Source: Basidiobolus ranarum (taxonomy: Eukaryota; Basidiobolomycota; Basidiobolomycetes; Basidiobolales). Taken from it: a stretch of 22,653 nt of DNA. The DNA lies in the NCBI GenBank assembly GCA_040143965.1, contig JASJQH010000181.1, positions 1 through 22,653 of the forward strand, in the 5' to 3' direction. This document shows positions 9,220-17,367 of the stretch, one piece after another. The first letter of the stretch is position 1. The number at the start of each line of letters is the position of its first letter. A model generated the notes under the pieces. It ran no database searches. It had not been told where the DNA came from and saw only the letters and a program-made list of their open reading frames with translations. The translations under genes and the position numbers were made by a program.

Positions 9220-10204
9220 TTGTTACAATTTATGATGATCCCAGAGTAATAGATTTATCTAACAATAGATCAGGTGCCACCTGTATCCTATATCTGCAAC
9301 AAAATACTTTAATTAAACTACGCACTCAACCTAGGAGATAAGCGACGCCCCTTCTTTCGAAGCATTTGTGACCCCTCTTGTAAGTTTAGTGAGCCATTCT
9401 TTCTTATCACAGGAGGTCAAAACCAATTCATATTATACTCGGATTGCATTCTAGCGAAACCTCTGAAAGTTGCGACTGATTCCAGGGAAGAGCATGGCCT
9501 TTCTCCCCAAAGAAAAGGATATGCGGGGGTAACTCAATCAATTCCTCAGTCATCCCATCTATAAATCTCGGTATTAACAGTCTCACTATAAGCAGTGTTC
9601 CAATAGGAAACAATCTACATTCAACTATCTCCTTATTAAGCAACTTGACTGCATGTTTAAATTTACTAGATTCACCTGGTGTGCCCCTTGGAAAACCTTG
9701 TCAGAACAATAACTACGATCACTAAATTGAACTCTACAGAATCTGCTGAACCTGAATCAAGGTGGAAGGGTGGCCACTAAAGTATATATAGGATCGACAA
9801 GAAGGACCATAAGCAAAAGAAAGGAGAGAAACGTCCAGCAAAGTTAACTTCGAAGTCTCCTTTCTAAAAAGTCTTCTGCTACCTTTATATTAGTGAGCAC
9901 GACACTTTACTTTTGGCTACACCAAATCCCATACAGACCTTTGATTCCTTTTCTCACCGACTTGCTGATAGCAATAGTCGAGGTGATTTGTTTCGTTTCG
10001 GTGTCAACTGAGTCTTTTTGATTTTACAGTAAGTGTATCAACTTGAACCTTTGGTGACATAGAATACTAACAACAACTAGTATTATTTATACCCAACCAG
10101 GGACAAACATCGAATATACCTCTTTTCCAGCTTCAGAGCACTCCCCTTTTGATTTTTGCCCGCTAGATAGGATAGTTTACAAGGCGTGCGGACAGTACTT
10201 AATC
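9220..10204. other. Intergenic region upstream of the Sec7-PH gene
   Basis: AT-rich sequence with no recognised gene. A minus-strand frame is open from about 9703 to 9428 (roughly 90 codons; contains LPPHILFFGEKGHALPWNQS). It has no family I can name and no obvious start or promoter; it could be a decayed exon. The last few hundred bases must hold the Sec7 promoter and leader. A weak TATA-like TATTTATA sits near 10083. Confidence 0.4.
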
Positions 10205-12971
10205 ATGACAGCTGGTCTTGTCGAGCACTCTAGTTCAGAAAATTCTACTGACAATACGCCTATTGTCCCAACCATATTTTATAGTGAGATGTTTCCCCAT
10301 TTAATCGAACCAAAGAGAGAGAAGAGGCCTAGTAGTCTGTTTCGATTTCAGCTCTCATCTCATTCCAAATCCGGAAAGTCAAACTCCACCAAGTCATCAC
10401 CATCTGCACCCACCAATTCATCGGAATTTGAAAAGCCGTTGACCTTTGTAGACTCAGAAATAGAAAGTATGGATGGTGAGGATACCGAAGAAGACGCCAT
10501 AGATAAATTAGCCAAGGAGTTGTTTTTACAAACGGAAGAGATGAAGATTAGCGAAGTTGCGGAGATTTTAGGAAAACCGTAAGTAACAGGAAGTTATTCC
10601 ATCTGCCTTATGGGTTCTAATCTTCTGGTTGAAAAAATTAGTGGTAAATGGAGTCAGGATCTTTTACGCAAGTATATGGGTCATTTTAATTTCACTGGAA
10701 TGAGATTAGAGCAAGCTTTTAGGTAAGAGATGAATTGTCGTTGTCTTCAAATGGAATAAGATGATTGACTGGTTCAACGTTTAGATTCTTCTGCTCCCAT
10801 TTATTCCTACACGGTGAGTCCCAAATGATTGATCGAATTTTAAGCGCCTTCGCCGAGCGATACTGGACGTGCAATCGAGATCGGAACATTCCTGACTGGG
10901 GCAAGTATTTACATGAACCACTATTAACGGGTTAAAGTCAACTAATATCGTACATCTAGATGTCCTCTATACCATCGTATACTCGGTATTATTATTGAAT
11001 ACAGATCTACATGTGGCACAAAATAACCATAAAATCAGTAAAAATGAGTTTGTCAAAAATACCTTGGCTACCATTAAAGCGTCTTCTCGTCGGTGTCAAC
11101 CCAACGAAGATAATGAAAGTGCCTCTGAAGTTAGCTCCTTAAACTCCTCGCATGCCTATAGCGATACTGAGCAAGCGAGTATGTACTCGTCATCTGGTAG
11201 ATCCAGCTTTCGAGAAGAGTCTATAAGTGAACTGTTAAAAGTAAATCCACAATTGTTACTGTTTCATGGCTTCATTACTGATCAGTCGTTTATTAGGAAA
11301 TGTATTCTTCGATTAAGCATACTCAAATACCACAGCCCAATTCTAAGTTAAACTCCTACAGTCCGGTCACTTCTTCCTTTGGTGCTTTCAAATTTCAGAG
11401 ATCCAAATCAAGCGCAAGTTCCAAATTGAGTAGATCTAAAAAACGAAATGACTCGTTATGTTCAGACCCTTTGAGTGTAAGTAAGCTGATAAAGCTCTCC
11501 AATACTCATCCCACTTGCTAATTTACACATTAAAATTTAGATAAATGAGGATACTTCGTGTCGAAGCTCCACTCAGTTGAGTCGCTCCACAACCTACAGT
11601 GATATTGAGGGAAGTTTGGTTGATGATACTGAAGATATACCAAAACGTAATGGTGTTACTTTGTCTACAGTTGACGAGGAAAACGTCAAATACACTAAAC
11701 TAGGTCATGTAACACGTAAACATTTATTTGAAAGAGCGGGTAAGAAAGCCTCTAATAGACAGTGGAGGGATTGCTTTGCTGTGGTTGATAAAGGGGAATT
11801 TCGAATGTATAAAGCTGGGAAAAGTGGAAAACTTGGCGCTGAAGTTTTAGATGAAGGAAGCAGTCAATTGGGTAGAGTGTCGTTACGCCATACATTAACA
11901 TCAGGTCTTCCACCTCCAGGACATTCTTCTTCTCGTCCATACGTATTTGCTTTGCAATTAAGTCACGGTGGTGTTTATCTGTTTCAAGTTAGGAGCAGCG
12001 AAGAAGTTCATGAATGGGTCAGAATATGTAATTTTTGGGCAGCTAAAGAGAGCAAAGAGCCTTTACCTGGAGCAGTGTCGAATCTTGACTATGGATGGGG
12101 CTCTGATCAATCAGTATGGGCACAAGGTATCAAGGATGCCGACTCCACCAAAGAATCAGCCTCAGTTGGCTCAAAGTTTGAAGATCACATTGGGTTGCAT
12201 GATTGGACTGAACCATCTAACCCTATGGTACAATCTGGGTTGAACAAGGTAAAGATTGGAAGCTTGGCCACTACGAGATAATGAAACTAACGTCGTTCTT
12301 GTATCTTTGTGAACATAATCTAGACCCAGCAATACAATTCTTTAGCAAGACATGTATCAGAATTGGAATACGAACTGGAGAAACATATGAGTTTTCACTC
12401 AGTTTTACAAATTCGAGTAAGTTGGACTAAATTCTATACCGACCTATTGCAATGAATACTCATCAAACACACTCTTCAGTTTTCTCCAAATTCAAGTAAC
12501 ATGGCCAAAGCATTCTCTAGTTGGGAGCGCAAATCCCAGTATATTTTACATGAACTAATCAAGTATCAGACATATGTTGATTGTCTTCGGAGTGAGGTAC
12601 CTAGTAATGTGGAGGTGGATTCCAACGGTGGGAGTTTCATGTGCACTCCATCCGTAAATCCCTTGAACTCAAAAGAAGTAATTGAAAAACAGTGCGAATT
12701 TAGAAAAACTTCTCAAAAGCCGAGTGGTCAAAATATAACCTGTTCAGAATCGAATCCATTAGAGAAAGTGTTGAAGTTTTCGAGAGACCATAACATAAAT
12801 GAAACATCCTCCCTTTCAAATGCCCCAGTATATTCCACCACCTTCCCCCAGAACGAAGTTAAAAGAGGAATTCTATCTGACAAACAAAAAGCTAGCTTAA
12901 TGGGTGACACTGCATTGATGAAAGAACCAAGGAAAGACATCGGCAACCTTGATAATGCTGTATTTGCATGA
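10205..12971 (+). CDS. Sec7-PH Arf guanine-nucleotide exchange factor (Yel1/Syt/EFA6 type), 8 exons
   Basis: Eight exons join in frame to 774 residues: 10205-10578, 10642-10722, 10785-10900, 10960-11240, 11297-11476, 11541-12248, 12324-12416, 12480-12971. The Sec7 domain spans about 98-297. It carries the catalytic glutamate finger at E163 (FLHGESQMIDRILSAFAERY) and the second motif LLLNTDLHVAQ (202-211), and ends ELLKEMYSSIKH. A Ser-rich insertion of about 55 residues (226-280) interrupts the last part. A PH domain covers about 397-513, ending EEVHEWVRICNFWA. A coiled segment (SELEYELEKH) and a conserved block (AKAFSSWERKSQYILHELIKY) follow, as in fungal Sec7-PH proteins. Such proteins load GTP on Arf GTPases at the plasma membrane or endosomes; the PH domain would bind phosphoinositide. 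Intron 3 (10901-10959) uses a GC donor. The exact subfamily is not settled. Confidence 0.92.
10901..10959 (+). other. GC-AG intron in the Sec7 domain
   Basis: The donor is GCAAGT and the acceptor ATCTAG, with a likely branch site CTAAT. Only this junction joins NIPDW to DVLYTIVYSVLLLNTDLH in the frame of the Sec7 domain. The GTATTT five bases further on gives a frame that loses the NTDLH motif. Confidence 0.85.
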
Positions 12972-13096
12972 CAAAATAAACATTAGTTAATCCAGATTTT
13001 CACTCAAGAATGCAACTCGTATTGTGTTGGATTTTGATTCATGCAAATACATATATGGTATAGTAAATCCTTTGGCAGATAAATAATTTATGCATA

Positions 13097-13134
13097 TACC
13101 CATAGGTTTAAAATACTGCTGAGAATCAATAAAT
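13097..13134 (+). promoter_or_regulatory. U5-4 promoter: PSE-like element and TATA-like box
   Basis: TACCCATAGGTT at 13097-13108 is a weak match to the shared AACCCAYAATTT; AATAAAT is at 13128-13134. They start 68 and 37 bp upstream of ACTCTC. Confidence 0.55.
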
Positions 13135-13161
13135 AGTGACTGATGTGGTGATGATAGATGT

Positions 13162-13286
13162 ATCACTCTCGTTTCCTCTTCATTATGTCGGATAAATCTT
13201 TCGCCTTTTACTAAAGATTTCCGTGGAGGGGGAGCATCCAAGAGAGTTGTCCAATTTTTTTCTTGCCACTTCTCACGGGGCGGCTT
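13162..13286 (+). ncRNA. U5 spliceosomal snRNA, copy U5-4
   Basis: A complete U5 of about 125 nt. Loop 1 is at 13202-13212 and the Sm site AATTTTTTT at 13253-13261, with seven T. The 3' stem-loop GCCACT...GGCGGC holds an A-C mismatch and a terminal U-G pair, so it is the weakest terminal stem in the set. U5-8 has the same arm fully paired. The two share GCATCCAAGAG and a TTTCTTGCC linker and form their own subfamily. Confidence 0.92.
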
Positions 13287-13587
13287 ACTTACTACAAACA
13301 CCAAAACTATTACTTTCCAAAGGCTTAATCGCTACTTTAAGAATCGAACATAGGCAGTACTGTGAGTTATCGACTACTGAGTTTCTGATTCACTCAGAAA
13401 CCTTAACATTATTTCTACTTCACTGATGTAGAGCAGTATACAAGTTAAAGAGAATGAAATCATTGGAGTTGCTTTTTTGCCAGTGTTTTTCCTTATTGAT
13501 GAATAAGCAGACTCCTCAACACGTGACTCTTATCGATCGTTACCATAGAAGAAAAGATGATGTAAACTATCAAAGAAAATTTATCCA

Positions 13588-13624
13588 AACCCACAATTTT
13601 AGTGATTCTGTAAAGTGTATAAAT
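13588..13624 (+). promoter_or_regulatory. U5-5 promoter: PSE-like element and TATA box
   Basis: AACCCACAATTT lies at 13588-13599 and TATAAAT at 13618-13624, 66 and 36 bp upstream of ACTCTC, with a 30-bp offset. Confidence 0.75.
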
Positions 13625-13650
13625 TATTGGAGGTATCGTTGGTAATATGC

Positions 13651-13775
13651 ATCACTCTCGTTTCCTCTTCATTGATTCGGATAAATCTTTCGCCTTTTAC
13701 TAAAGATTTCCGTGGAGGGGGAACATTCAAGAGAGTTGTTCAATTTTTTCTTTGCTACTCTTCATGGAGTAGCTT
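13651..13775 (+). ncRNA. U5 spliceosomal snRNA, copy U5-5
   Basis: A complete U5 of about 125 nt. Loop 1 is at 13691-13701 and the Sm site AATTTTTT at 13742-13749. The 3' stem-loop GCTACTC-TTCATG-GAGTAGC is perfect. The stem after the G-run is GAACA/TGTTC. The 3' flank (13782-13796, TTCAAAAAACCGAAT) is identical to that of U5-2, which lies on the other strand across the Sec7 gene. Confidence 0.95.
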
Positions 13776-14120
13776 ACTTACTTCAAAAAACCGAATACTA
13801 AAGCAGTACCAATCGTATATGTATGTCGTGTATGAAATATACCTCTATATGATCCTTTAATATAGATCTTAGTTAGCAGGACCTGAGCAATATAGATAAT
13901 GGTTGAGAGAAAGTAAAGTCGTAGATTATCAGTCGCTACAACTTTGTTTAAAAAAATCCTCTAAAATTTCAACAACCCTTTTTCTTCTTCAGCTTGACGA
14001 AACTCTACCACAAGTTTTGGAAACGTTTTTACATTCCTTTTTAACACTCCCTAGTGCTTTTTAAAATTCAATAAATTTTTAAAAAAAATATATGGTATCC
14101 GTTGTGATGATAAATTCAGA

Positions 14121-14157
14121 AACCCATAATATTATGAAACCAATAAACCATATAAAT
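14121..14157 (+). promoter_or_regulatory. U5-6 promoter: PSE-like element and TATA box
   Basis: AACCCATAATAT lies at 14121-14132 and TATAAAT at 14151-14157, 70 and 40 bp upstream of ACTCTC. The stretch after the TATA box (CACTTGAAACATCCTC) is nearly the same as in U5-2. Confidence 0.75.
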
Positions 14158-14187
14158 CACTTGAAACATCCTCTTAGAAAGTCATGT

Positions 14188-14312
14188 TTCACTCTCGTTT
14201 CTTCTTCATCATGTCGGATAAATCTTTCGCCTTTTACTAAAGATTTCCGTGGAGGGGGAACATTCAAGGGAGTTGTTGAATTTTTTCCTTGCTACTCTTC
14301 ATAGAGTAGCTT
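14188..14312 (+). ncRNA. U5 spliceosomal snRNA, copy U5-6
   Basis: A complete U5 of about 125 nt. Loop 1 is at 14228-14238, the Sm site AATTTTTT at 14279-14286, and the 3' stem-loop GCTACTC-TTCATA-GAGTAGC at 14291-14310. The closing stem pairs ACTCTC with GGGAGT through one G-U pair. The stem after the G-run is weakened (GAACA/TGTTG). Confidence 0.94.
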
Positions 14313-14386
14313 ATTTACTTTAAGATAACATACAAATGAATCAATGTAAACAAAAACAAAATTCCATGTAATCTCGATGATGACTG
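14309..14386 (+). repeat. U5-6 3' flank, inverted repeat of 8116-8192
   Basis: Starts with GCTTATTTAC at the end of the U5 body and contains AATGAATCAATGTAAAC and CGATGATG. The matching segment is on the minus strand at 8116-8192. Confidence 0.75.
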
Positions 14387-14390
14387 CAAA

Positions 14391-14445
14391 GGGACATTAA
14401 AGGGAGTTGCTTAATTTTTTCTTTGTTTCTCTTCATCGAGTAGTT
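14391..14445 (+). pseudogene. U5 snRNA 3' fragment
   Basis: This is the 3' part of a U5: GGGACATTAAAGGGAGTTGC, then AATTTTTT and a degraded terminal hairpin (TTTCTCTTCATCGAGTAG). Loop 1 and the 5' arm are missing. It sits directly after the U5-6 flank repeat. Confidence 0.85.
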
Positions 14446-14827
14446 CGACCTTGTTTTTCAAAACAATCAAACTATATGTTCATTCATTATCTGCTTATTT
14501 TGTAACACGGTTTAAGCAAAATATTGTTTTAGGCTGCTAAAATAATCTACAAATTATGCCAATCTAGATCTAAGCCACTTGACGTCATCAGTCAAAGAGA
14601 TAAATCAAAGTTAGATGGCTTTTCCTTAAGTGATAACATATACACAACATGTTACACGGGACATAATCCAATTCCGGGTACTAACATAAACAGCAAAAGC
14701 CCTGAATGATCACGAGTAAGATGACCAATACATCATCCAAGGCTCATCAGGATCATGTAGCTAGTCCTCAAAAAGAGCGTCTTTCATCACTCAAAAAAAA
14801 TGAGCAAGTAGACAAGATAAAATACCT

Positions 14828-14915
14828 CATACTCGTCTCTTTTTCATTAATCAGATAAAGCTTTCGCTTTTTACTAAAGATTTACGTAGTGAAGGCACAT
14901 TCAAAAGAACTATCC
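14828..14915 (+). pseudogene. Degenerate U5 snRNA
   Basis: The 5' arm and loop region can be aligned (ATAAAGCTTTCGC, ACTAAAGATTTACG), but loop 1 reads CGCTTTTTACT with C to T, and the 8-bp stem has mismatches. GTGGAGGGGG is decayed to GTAGTGAAGG. No Sm site follows and no promoter element is seen at the expected distance. Confidence 0.85.
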
Positions 14916-15310
14916 TTGAGTGAGCGGCTCAACTAGCATTAGTATTATAATATTCCAAAGTTAGTTGAGGCAGAATCGCTCACTTTTGACACAAAGCTAT
15001 TAGAAAGCCCATAACCCTATATTTGTGGCGTCTAACCTAATATACCACTAAACATACATCAATATCCATGGTTATAGAATAGGTGAACTACTGCCAATAT
15101 AATATATTGTCTCGGTGTTCTTAGATTGTCAAGAATGAGAATGTGTTACGATTCTCCAATACATGAAAAACCTCACACTTGAAACATACCCTTAATTACT
15201 GGATACAATGTTTTAGAAACCCTCCTGATTTTGGGTAAGTCACAGTTGCCCAAGTTGATGAGATCAATATAGATACAGCATTTTATAGCGTCAATATTGA
15301 AATATATGGT
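14916..15310. other. Spacer between U5 pseudogene and U5-7
   Basis: AT-rich sequence without a recognised gene. A CCCATAA at 15008-15014 resembles the core of the snRNA element but no U5 body follows at the right distance. Confidence 0.4.
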
Positions 15311-15347
15311 AACCCATAATTCATTTATCTCATCGTTTGGAATAAAA
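15311..15347 (+). promoter_or_regulatory. U5-7 promoter: PSE-like element and TATA-like box
   Basis: AACCCATAATTC lies at 15311-15322 and AATAAAA at 15341-15347, 69 and 39 bp upstream of ACTCTC, with a 30-bp offset. Confidence 0.65.
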
Positions 15348-15376
15348 CAAACAGAGATCATGACCATGAGCAATAC

Positions 15377-15501
15377 ATCACTCTCGTTTCCTCTTCATTA
15401 TGTCGGATAAATCTTTCGCCTTTTACTAAAGATTTCCGTGGAGGGGGAACATTCAAGAGAGTTGTCTAATTTTTTCCTTGTCACTCTTCAAAGAGTGACT
15501 C
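15377..15501 (+). ncRNA. U5 spliceosomal snRNA, copy U5-7
   Basis: A complete U5 of about 125 nt. Loop 1 is at 15417-15427 and the Sm site AATTTTTT at 15468-15475. The 3' stem-loop GTCACTC-TTCAAA-GAGTGAC at 15480-15499 differs from the common GCTACTC/GAGTAGC at two base pairs, both changed on both sides. This is the clearest compensatory case in the set. Confidence 0.95.
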
Positions 15502-15821
15502 TCTTTCAAAAATAACGAAAACAGTTGACAGTATGTGTGATTTGACTCGCATATCTTGTACGGAAGTCATTAAAACTTTAATTCATTTAGATGGATTGAA
15601 AGGATTTTCGCCTTTAATTCCTATGATTACATCGTTGTCTGAGGGGGGTTTGATGAGGCATTGGTTCGAGCTCATAGAAAATGGGAGTACAATGAATAAT
15701 ATCTTATTGTCAGATATCTTGTGCCGAAACCAATCTTGGTTACTTCTACAAATTCGTTACAATCTGACACCTCAATCAATTAATTATTTGCGATAGTGGA
15801 GTTATGATAGATATTCATCGA
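15502..15821. other. Spacer between U5-7 and U5-8
   Basis: An 87-codon open frame lies at 15533-15796 (+) but I recognise no family, and no promoter or homologous copy is visible, so I do not call it a gene. Nothing else is seen before the U5-8 promoter. Confidence 0.4.
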
Positions 15822-15860
15822 AACCCACAATTTCAATGGCTATATTGAGCGAATATAAAC
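15822..15860 (+). promoter_or_regulatory. U5-8 promoter: PSE-like element and TATA box
   Basis: AACCCACAATTT lies at 15822-15833 and TATAAAC at 15854-15860, 69 and 37 bp upstream of the first GCTCTC. Confidence 0.7.
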
Positions 15861-15887
15861 CTGAAACAACATGGGTAGGGCGTATGT

Positions 15888-16050
15888 TTCGCTCTCGTTC
15901 CCTCTTCATCATGTCGGATAAATCTTTCGCTCTCGTTCCCTCTTCATCATGTCGGATAAATCTTTCGCCTTTTACTAAAGATTTCCGTGGAGGGGGAGCA
16001 TCCAAGAGAGTTGTCCAATTTTTTTCTTGCCACTTCTCACGCAGTGGCTT
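15888..16050 (+). ncRNA. U5 spliceosomal snRNA, copy U5-8, with duplicated 5' arm
   Basis: Loop 1 is at 15966-15976 and the Sm site AATTTTTTT at 16017-16025. The 3' stem-loop GCCACT-TCTCACGC-AGTGGC is at 16029-16048. A perfect 38-nt tandem duplication (15891-15928 and 15929-15966) repeats the whole 5' arm up to loop 1. Without it the copy would be 125 nt like the others. The promoter sits at the normal distance from the first unit, so the transcript should carry an extra 38 nt at its 5' end. Whether it still works is unknown; the 3' unit alone can fold as normal U5. Confidence 0.88.
15891..15966 (+). repeat. 38-nt perfect tandem duplication in U5-8
   Basis: Both units read GCTCTCGTTCCCTC ... 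AAATCTTTC and are identical. The junction TTTCGCT resembles the normal continuation TTTCGCC, which suggests replication slippage at microhomology. Confidence 0.95.
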
Positions 16051-17367
16051 ATTTTCTCTAAAACAACTCTCTCAAAAAGATATATTATTACTATTACTTT
16101 AAGCATTCAATATACATTCATTTGGAGTGATACGATGGCAATGAAACTGGTGTTCAATGGATGTCAAAGAGATGATTTAAGGGTCTCACTAATAATGGCC
16201 AGACAACAATTACGTGAAACCGACGTATCAGATCTAATTGGATTTTGCAGTGAAGCAATATAGTGATGCTTATCATGATGGTATCAATATGTAGGGAATA
16301 TATATGATATTCAATATAGGCATGTACATAATCCAACGAACTCCATAGTGATCGGTCCAATGGCGGCGTGAGCAAAACTCTAAAGCCCTCCTCTATCACT
16401 ATAGCTACGACAGTACTGGCATTGATCTTTCTATCTGATCACATTTCCTTTTGGGTACTCCATCTATTGGTTATGACAATCAATAATCCACAATTGATTC
16501 AAATGGTTCAACTCGACTGTTGATGAAGCCACTTGAAAGAATTTGTTGGAATCTACTAGGTTTCACTGGTCAGCAAATACTGGTTTATTACACATATAGA
16601 GTTCTTGTCCAATAAAGAAAAGATTCAGATGATTGTTTACATACCACTGCTTTCTGTTTATATCACGGGCGCATAATCAGTTTCGATTGCAGAAGCATAA
16701 TCCTGTATTGCTTCGCTCTACTCTATAAGCCTATATCCTGTATTGCTTCACTATACTCTCTCCTGTTTAATGAATAACCTGTCCTAAATTCAATACTTGC
16801 GTTAATGATCGAGCTTGTAAGACATTGTATCCAAGTACAAAAGATGTAACGGCCTTTTCTCAGAACTTTTTCACAATACAATGGACCATTCTTTAACCAG
16901 TCTCACCAAGCTAGTATATGAATCAATTGAATTATACTAACTTTGGGGTGATCCAATGATGCAAGTTTGCATTCTCCTATCACGAAACAGAAAATACATT
17001 TAATGACCTAATTTGGGCCTCCGTAATAACCAACGCGTTGATCTATCCACCAATTACTGGTAGTTTGTTATTGCATTACCAGTGTTCATTGTATGCTAAA
17101 GCTCGACTCCATCTGTTTCAGTATGGAATACTCAACTATTTGGTAATATTAACGATTCAGGAGGCTGATTGATATATATCCACAAGTCCCTTTCATGATG
17201 GATCTCTTTGATCCCAAGATCCACTTCCAAAAATCTATATAAGCGTTTAGAGTATCTCTGCACCGTATAGCTCATTTTTATTTGCAAGCCACAATCACCC
17301 AAGATTATAGCTCTTCGACCGCTTTATTCAAATTCTACTTCATTCTTGCATTACAAATAAGTCAAAG
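16051..17367. other. Non-coding spacer with promoter of the next gene
   Basis: No convincing gene in about 1.3 kb. Short open frames here lack any recognisable family. A strong TATA box (TATATAAG) at 17236-17243 lies 132 bp before the ATG at 17368 and probably drives that gene. Confidence 0.5.
16701..16759 (+). repeat. Short direct repeat
   Basis: A 24-nt unit (TCCTGTATTGCTTCGCTCTA plus CTCT) at 16701-16724 recurs at 16736-16759 with two mismatches. Confidence 0.75.

Noticed and set aside
10906-10959. Use of the GTATTT donor instead of GC in Sec7 intron 3
   Set aside because: It shifts the frame and destroys the DVLYTIVYS and NTDLH segment.
13162-13286. Twister-like ribozyme suggested by GGATAAA ... 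GTGGAGGGG
   Set aside because: The required UAA cleavage strand, GCC and the matching P2/P4 helices are absent. The same bases are the U5 stem and internal loop.
12987-13304. Recurrent protein family with PPPRKSLVKGERFIR or FTKDFRGGG motifs in several short frames
   Set aside because: All these frames (also at 8998-9249, 13615-13860, 14092-14304, 15802-16102) are translations of the U5 repeats in one strand or the other.
14828-14915. A ninth functional U5 gene
   Set aside because: Loop 1 is mutated, stems are broken, and the Sm site and promoter are missing.
15533-15796. Small gene of 87 codons between U5-7 and U5-8
   Set aside because: No recognisable family, no promoter and no copy elsewhere; it is likely chance.
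7908-15860. Pol III transcription of the U5 genes because of TATA plus PSE
   Set aside because: Runs of five to seven T inside the gene body would be expected to terminate Pol III, so Pol II is more likely.
7761-16050. Family of about 125-bp MITEs or SINEs
   Set aside because: The repeats lack terminal inverted repeats, target duplications and A/B boxes. They match U5 snRNA part by part, with promoters and compensatory changes.
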